This document shows, in pieces, positions 58,571 through 64,000 of a stretch of DNA of 64,000 bases. Made by a program: the position numbers and the translations under genes. This DNA is from Sacculina carcini (lineage: Eukaryota; Arthropoda; Thecostraca; Sacculinidae): positions 3,540,001 through 3,604,000 of the forward strand of contig OU696582.1 in NCBI GenBank assembly GCA_916048095.2, given 5' to 3'. Numbering within the stretch: position 1 is the stretch's first letter; the number at the start of each line of letters is the position of its first letter. The notes beneath the pieces are model-generated. The model saw nothing but the letters and a program-made list of their open reading frames with translations. It had not been told where the DNA came from and did not search any database.

Positions 58571-59135
58571 TTCGTTTGTTGAGGTGATTACCTATTCTAG
58601 TTTGTTTGGAGGGCCTACCAGATGTTTTTGAGACCACAGGTCTTGCCGGAGTAGGCTGGGACTGTTCAGAGCATGATTGAGATGCACGTGCAGCATGTGT
58701 GGTGAGTCGATTGAAGGATGTACTTGCTGATAAATCACACTTTGACAAGTAAGACTCAATTGTTCCGAGCCGCCTAGAGTACGTCTCCATAGTAGACAAC
58801 AAAAGTCGGTTAGAATCCGTCAATGATGCGATGGATGTCTCCACTATCTCTTGACTGGCCATAATCTTGCCTATATTATCCTCAACAGCTGCCATTCTTT
58901 CCTCAAAAGCTTTGCATTGAATATTGAGAGATTCAACCGTGCTTTTGAGGGCTATCAACTTCGGGGAAATTGTTGTCTGCCGCATATCCAAGGCAGGAGT
59001 TAGATCTGGCCGGGCTGGGTGCTCTGTGGGTGCTGGTTGTTCGGCAGCTACGACTGGGCGCCGGGGACACCCATGCCACACGCTAACACCTTCCTGATGA
59101 CAGCGCGGGGAACACCACGCGGAATCCACTTGGAG
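58566..59135 (-). pseudogene. I/Nimb-like LINE ORF1, C-terminal part
   Basis: Continues ORF1 after the insertion: SAWCSPRCHQEGVSVWHGCP (last knuckle-like unit), a Pro-rich stretch, then a coiled-coil part (LKSTVESLNIQCKAFEERMA and following) and a basic tail ending at a TAA at about 58566, just before the endonuclease frame. Confidence 0.67.
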
Positions 59136-59216
59136 AATGCAATTTTATAGATATTGAAATTTTATTTTCGTTACAGGATATGCATCTATTTTTAAAACTA
59201 AAATTAAATTTAACGA

Positions 59217-60510
59217 AATTTTAAATTTCAAAAATGAAACCAAAAAAAGTTATAGCGGTGAAAATACAAAATGAACCCTGAAAAATGCGAAAATTTTGGT
59301 CAATTTTCTGAAGACTACTCCTCCTAAACCAGCAATGGTACATCTATACAAATTATACCACTGTGTAAAAAAATTCTGTTCTACTCAACGAACTATAATT
59401 TATACCCAAAAATTAAATATAAAACATGTAAAATGGAAAAAAATTCAATCTACATTCAAAATATTTTTTTAACTCCACGCGTCCGATTTTCTATACTTTT
59501 TTCTCTATTCCTCAAAAAGTAATTATCACACATCTAAATAAATAATACCATCATGCTGGGAATTTTGTTTGCTACAATACGGTGTAATTTTTTATTTTTC
59601 AAAGTGTATTAAAAAAAGTTACGGCGGTGTGAAATGTAAATGACAAAGTCAAAAAGGCAAAATTAGCACATAAAAACGTTAATATTTTGGTCATTATTCC
59701 GCTATCCAGTCCTGATAAACCAGCAGTGGTACAGCTATAAAACTTATACTATTGTGTAGATAATTTTGTGTTCTACAAGAAAAGTTATAATTTATACCCA
59801 CAAATGATACAAAAACGTGTAAAATTGGCAAAATTCTCAAATACATCCAAAATTACACTTGAACACTGGGCGACTAAAATTAATTCATTTTTCTATTATT
59901 TCTCAGTAAGTATTTGTTACACATACAAATAAATTATACCATCGTGCTAGAAATCTTGTTTTCTACAATACGGTATAATTTGTAATTCTCCAAAGTGTAT
60001 CTGAAGGAAGTTACGGCGGTGTAAAGTCAAAATGTCATGTTGCCAATTTGACAGCTATTATGCACACTTGCGATTACACATGAATATACAGTGATTTAAT
60101 TTCACTGAAGTCCAATCACAATTTACGCACTTGCGATTACACAGGAATATACTACTGTGTAGAGAATTTTGTGTTCTACAAGATAAGCTATAATTTATAC
60201 CCACAAATGATACAAAAAACGTGTAAAATTGGCAAAATTCTCAAATACATCCAAAATTACACTTGAACACCGGGCGACTAAAATTAATTCATTTTTCTAC
60301 TATTTCTCAGTAACTATTTGTTAAACATAAAAATAAATTATACCATCATGCTAGAAATCTTGTTTTCTACAATACGGTATAATTTGTAATTCTCCAAAGT
60401 GTATCTGAAGGAAGTTACGGCGGTGTAAAGTCAAAATGTCATGTTGCCAATTTGACAGCTATTATGCGCACTTGCGATTACACAGGAATATACTACTGTG
60501 TAGATAATTT
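59217..60510 (+). repeat. 341-bp satellite array inside the LINE
   Basis: About four monomers in the same orientation as 9286-10940, again with the diverged ones first. GCGCACTTGCGATTACACAG and GGAAGTTACGGCGGTGTAAAG are conserved. Confidence 0.85.
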
Positions 60511-60539
60511 GTGTGTAGTGTAGACAGACTATTTCTCAG

Positions 60540-60540
60540 G

Positions 60541-60600
<60 letters not shown>

Positions 60601-60605
60601 GATCC

Positions 60606-60638
<33 letters not shown>

Positions 60639-60720
60639 GTGTCCCACCCTCCTTGGTCCATTTTCTATCAGCTACTTCTCGGCCACCCTTTGGCGTATCT
60701 GCTAACAATTTATACCATCA
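60540..60720 (+). repeat. half hairpin hub with (TA)n and (CTGT)n
   Basis: TATATAAAAGAGATCCTCTG then eight or so CTGT units, CCTTGGTCCATTTTCTATCA and GGCGTATCTGCTAAC, as at 9160-9285. Confidence 0.85.
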
Positions 60721-60729
60721 CGTTGGAAA

Positions 60730-61900
60730 TTTTCATTCATTCATTCATTTCAAACATTCAATTTTACCGTGTGGAATGAATCCATATACAAAACTCACGG
60801 GCTTGACTTCAAGATCCAGACTCACTAATGTAAATGTGACTTAAATGGTGTATAATTATATCACATTATGCAACAAATGTGAAATTAGCTGCCTTACAGT
60901 TTGGTTCCGATACTATATTGGCGGGTTGAGAGAAAAGTATCGGTTGGCCGCGTGTTTGGGACCCCTGGGGTAGATAATCTCAGTCTGCTGATTACAAATT
61001 ATGATCGAATCAGTATATTTTGTGATCACAAACTAATAAGTTCAATCACCTCAGACTAGGCTGAGTGCGGTCAAGATTGAATGGTTGGGTTGGGTTGGGT
61101 AGGTTTGACTCAGGTTATATTGGGTTCTAATGATAGCGGAACATAAATAAATTTTAGCAATAAATATTATAGCGGTAAAAGTAAAATAGTACTTAAGCAA
61201 ATGATGTTGGGGAATGATGTTAAGTAATAAATATAGTCATCATCTTTCATTGTTTTTTTCGTGTTTGTGTTCTTAATTATACCACACGACGGGCAGATTT
61301 ATATATCAGGCGGGTTGAGGGATAATATTTGTCAAAATATTAACGAAAATATTCACATTTAGACTTTTCTATTGGTTAAGATATTTATAGGCTACATTTT
61401 TTGCTTTTCAATTTGTATTCAATATATTTTATGGATTTAACATGAATTTTGTTGTATGAATTGTTCCGCACGACGGGCGGGCTTAAAAAAAGTGTTTACA
61501 TTTTTTAGTTGATATTTTCAAATGGTTCATTTAAAAAAAGGGAATTTTTTTAACAAATATAAATGCTCCGCGGGCAGCAACTATAGACAATAGAACGTTC
61601 AATTTCCCCTGTAGAATTAATCCATACACAAGATCAATGGATTTGATTTCAAGATCCAGAACGAATCGTGTTCGAGTTCTGAATTATTCAGCACGACGGG
61701 CGTGTGTGAAAACGACTAAGGCGGACTGAGGGGAAATATTTTGTCGAAATAAAAATAATTAAACTTATAATTTTCAATTGATTAATATTTTTATGAGTGT
61801 CCCCTATTTCATTTTTAATTTTCCATATTTTTTATGAATTGAATATGAATTTCATGTTATGAATTACTCCGCACAACGGCGGGTTTTGATGCTAGTGGTT
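60730..61900 (+). repeat. module A copy inside the LINE
   Basis: Parallel to about 11800-12840 of the first block, including GGCCGCGTGTTTGGGACCCC at about 60953 and CCGCACGACGGGCGGG at about 61467. Confidence 0.8.
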
Positions 61901-61989
61901 TCGGCGAAACGGAACTAAAATTAAATTTAATTACTAAAACTAAAATTAAATTAAAACTAAAATTAAACTTAACCACAGGATATGCAACA

Positions 61990-62955
61990 CCACTTGGAGG
62001 ATATTTCTTGTGGTGGTGGTGTCGGGGAGACCCATCCTACTTCGAAGACTTTTTAGCGACTTTATGTGGGCATGAGTCTGTGCGGTGGGCTTCTGAACAC
62101 CAAGCGCTAGCTTCTTGCTGCTTACAATATCGGGAGATGTGCTCCACCCCCCAACATGTATAACAAGTAGGTGCGTCATTGTTTACTCTGGTAATTACAC
62201 AGGATGGCAAGAAAGGAAGGAATGTGAACGTATGAGTTTCTGGGTGCGGCTCAGTGTGCTTCCACGCAATCACTATCCGGTTCAGAGGCTCACCATTGTG
62301 TCGAAATCGTCTGGCGTTGTATACACCATCAAGCTCCAAACTTAGTGAGGTGTCAACATCGATTGGGTACCGCGTGATCAAATACGTGGGGAGCTTTTTT
62401 TGGCGCACCGTCTTCCGCTTTCAGAGGCAACGAAAGAATTTTCCCGTTCTGCATTCGTTCCACCAGATCTGGTCGTTTTCGGGACACGTAAACATACGAG
62501 GAAGTGATGGAAGACATTTTCACTTCCGCCAACGATGGAACCAGTCGGAAGTGTTCACGTGCTTCTTCCAGCCACCGCAGCTTTAGCTCAGTACCGCATG
62601 AGCCATGGAATTTCATGCGCACATAATCTGCGCGCGGGGCAAAAGGTGGCGGTTGCGCACATCGTGGGGGTACCTGACGACTCTCCGAAACATGGCGTCG
62701 ATCCACGCCTGTGGCTTGTTGAGGAGGAACGGTATCATATCGTTGTTAGGCGCCATTTGCTTGCACACGAGACAACTTGGTTGGGAATTCTTCTCCGCTT
62801 GATTCAGACATTTGGTGTTTCTTGGATAAAACAACGCGTTGAGGTGTTTCAGCCTGCTTACACATGTCAAGCGGCAATAAAGATGAGTTTTGACTGAAAT
62901 CTTCGATATCTTGATCCATAACTCTAATATCAATGAGTTCGGTTTCAGTTGCCAT
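61990..62955 (-). pseudogene. I/Nimb-like LINE ORF1, N-terminal part
   Basis: Gag-like RNA-binding protein start (MATETELIDIRVMDQDIEDF) with frameshifts at about 62700 and 62400. The C-terminal half contains CYTCWGVEHISRYC and AWCSEAHRTDSCP, two zinc-knuckle-like units as usual for I-superfamily ORF1. Cut at 61990 by the repeat-block insertion. Confidence 0.72.
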
Positions 62956-63144
62956 GGAGTCAGAGAAAGCTATTCGTATAACGACTACTGAGCCCGGTAG
63001 ACTCAGTGGTCGTTAATACAAGTTTGAGAACCACTGGCACAAGCCGCACGACCCAACGAAACAAACACAACACAGTGACAAAGCAACACAACCTTTCACG
63101 GTGAGATCACAAACACGAGTCAACTGAAACAATCGGTATGTGTG

Positions 63145-63158
<14 letters not shown>

Positions 63159-63175
<17 letters not shown>

Positions 63176-63183
63176 TTTTTTTT
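63159..63183. repeat. (T)25 tract, poly(A) on minus strand
   Basis: Lies between the (TG)n of Gypsy LTR sequence (63118-63158) and the 3' region of a minus-strand Gypsy fragment. It looks like an RNA-derived poly(A) tail. Confidence 0.85.
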
Positions 63184-64000
63184 GAGGGTCACAAACAAAT
63201 ATATTTACAAACGTGTACACATATCTACAATACTACTATAAAACAATGGAGGCGGCGTTGCCACGAATGACGGCCAGGCTTATTCGTTGTCGAAGCCAGG
63301 CCGTCTCTCGCGGCTCCCCTGAACGCTCACTTATTCTGCCGCCCAGGAGCTTCACGAAGTCGTCCAGGGATGCCTCCATCATGAGCCGAATCATCATGAC
63401 GAGAGAGGCAATCAGCTACGACGTTTTCTTTGCCCGATATATAGTGAACTTCGGCAACATATTCTAGCAGACAACTGAGATGTCTCTGCTGGCGATCGGT
63501 ATGCGAAGCACGCTGACTATAGAACGCACTGACAAGCGGTTTATGGTCAGTCATCAAAACTACATGCTGTCCTTCGATGATCGACCTGAAATGATGTACC
63601 GAAAGGTAAGCGGCCAGGAGTTCGCGGTCAAAAACCGAGTACCGGCGCTGTGTGGCTGTCAGTTTTTTGCTAAAGAATTCAAGCGGCTGAGGAGTACCGT
63701 CCACCGATTGATGGAGTGCACTTCCTATTGCAACACCAGATGCGTCAGATACTATGTGATAACACGACGCTGTCGGCAACGGGTGGCTCAACAAGACTGC
63801 ATCGCAAAGCGCTTGCTTTGAATCTGAGAAAGCGGCTGTTTGATCTTCCGACCATACCAATTTTTTGCTGTTTGTTTGGACACGAAGTAATTCTGTCAGC
63901 GGGTATACAATTTCGGCATACCTAGGTATCATTCTACGATACCAACCAAGCATTCCGATGTAGCGACGCAACCCGGCATAATCGTTTGGTCTTATATAGT
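63184..64000 (-). pseudogene. Gypsy element G3: RT end and RNase H, continues beyond window
   Basis: Minus-strand frame 63971-63327: YIGMLGWYRRMIPRYAEIVY (RT connection), AFSDSKQAL, SDASGVAIGSALHQ, FSKKLTATQRRYSVFDRELL (RNase H), VLMTDHKPLVSAF, HYISGKENVVADCLSR. It stops soon after RNase H; no integrase follows. About 140 bp of 3' sequence with CGACAACGAATAAGCC, a possible poly(A) signal, leads to the (A)25. Distinct from G1 in sequence. The upstream part is outside the window. Confidence 0.8.

Larger units (their letters stand above)
59136..61989 (+). mobile_element. second copy of satellite/module A block, inserted in LINE ORF1
   Basis: 2854 bp flanked by the direct repeat CCACTTGGAG (59126-59135 and 61990-61999), which splits the LINE ORF1. 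Order: A/T-rich lead, satellite monomers (59217-60510), half hub with (TA)n and (CTGT)n (60540-60720), module A (60730-61900), then copies of an ACTAAAATTAAATT motif. CAGGATATGCA occurs near both ends (about 59171 and 61976). No coding capacity is seen; the mechanism of movement is unknown. Confidence 0.68.
54462..63115 (-). mobile_element. I/Nimb-like LINE, full-length but interrupted
   Basis: Minus-strand non-LTR element with ORF1 (62955-61990 and 59135-58566), ORF2 (58570-54861) with endonuclease, RT and RNase H, and a 3' UTR ending GCACGCAATAAATTGGGTTA plus A7. RNase H after RT marks the I superfamily. A 2.85-kb satellite/module A block interrupts ORF1. It appears inserted in a Gypsy LTR, since LTR sequence is found at both edges. 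Confidence 0.83.

Noticed and set aside
62535..62897. 120-codon plus-strand frame
   Set aside because: Antisense of the LINE ORF1, which shows zinc-knuckle motifs on the minus strand.

Overview
The window looks like a metazoan, probably invertebrate, nuclear sequence. It holds one recognisable host gene with spliced coding exons and about a dozen kinds of eukaryotic transposable element, with many (TA)n, (CA)n and (GT)n tracts. No bacterial features are seen. A CsRn1-clade Gypsy element, I/Nimb-like and Jockey/CR1-like LINEs and a Tigger element would fit a lophotrochozoan such as a flatworm, but the species assignment is a guess.

Layout. 1-15,790: a non-coding repeat block. It combines an AT-rich module (module A), a 341-bp satellite and a CA/TA hairpin hub, arranged as a large inverted repeat with its axis near 6.7 kb. 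A tiny LTR retrotransposon (TRIM-like, identical 283-bp LTRs, 5-bp target duplication) sits at the axis. 15,790-17,850: LINE relic, dispersed repeat, foldback element. 17,885-40,878 (+): a homologue of ecto-NOX disulfide-thiol exchanger (ENOX1/ENOX2). Eleven exons can be followed from the second half of the RRM to the stop codon, with all junction phases agreeing (514 residues). The 5' exons are not found and probably lie outside the window. Introns hold a deleted mariner, a Gypsy relic, a tRNA-like sequence and, in the 12.3-kb last intron, nested LINEs and a Gypsy fragment. 40,966-47,570 (-): a Jockey/CR1-like LINE with PHD-type zinc-finger ORF1, split by a Tigger element with intact ends. 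47,766-54,461 (-): a CsRn1-like Gypsy element with its LTRs, two of which abut the same IS630/Tc1-type transposase fragment. 54,462-63,115 (-): an I/Nimb-like LINE with RNase H, apparently inserted in one of those LTRs. Its ORF1 is itself interrupted by a second copy of the satellite/module A block (59,136-61,989). 63,159-64,000: the end of another Gypsy polyprotein followed by a 25-base poly(A) on the minus strand.

How it fits together: apart from ENOX nearly everything is selfish or satellite DNA, and nesting gives relative ages. The exons of ENOX keep frame, conserved motifs and splice sites, so the gene is probably functional despite roughly 20 kb of intronic insertions. Every transposon coding region shows stops or frameshifts; the TRIM is the youngest-looking insertion.
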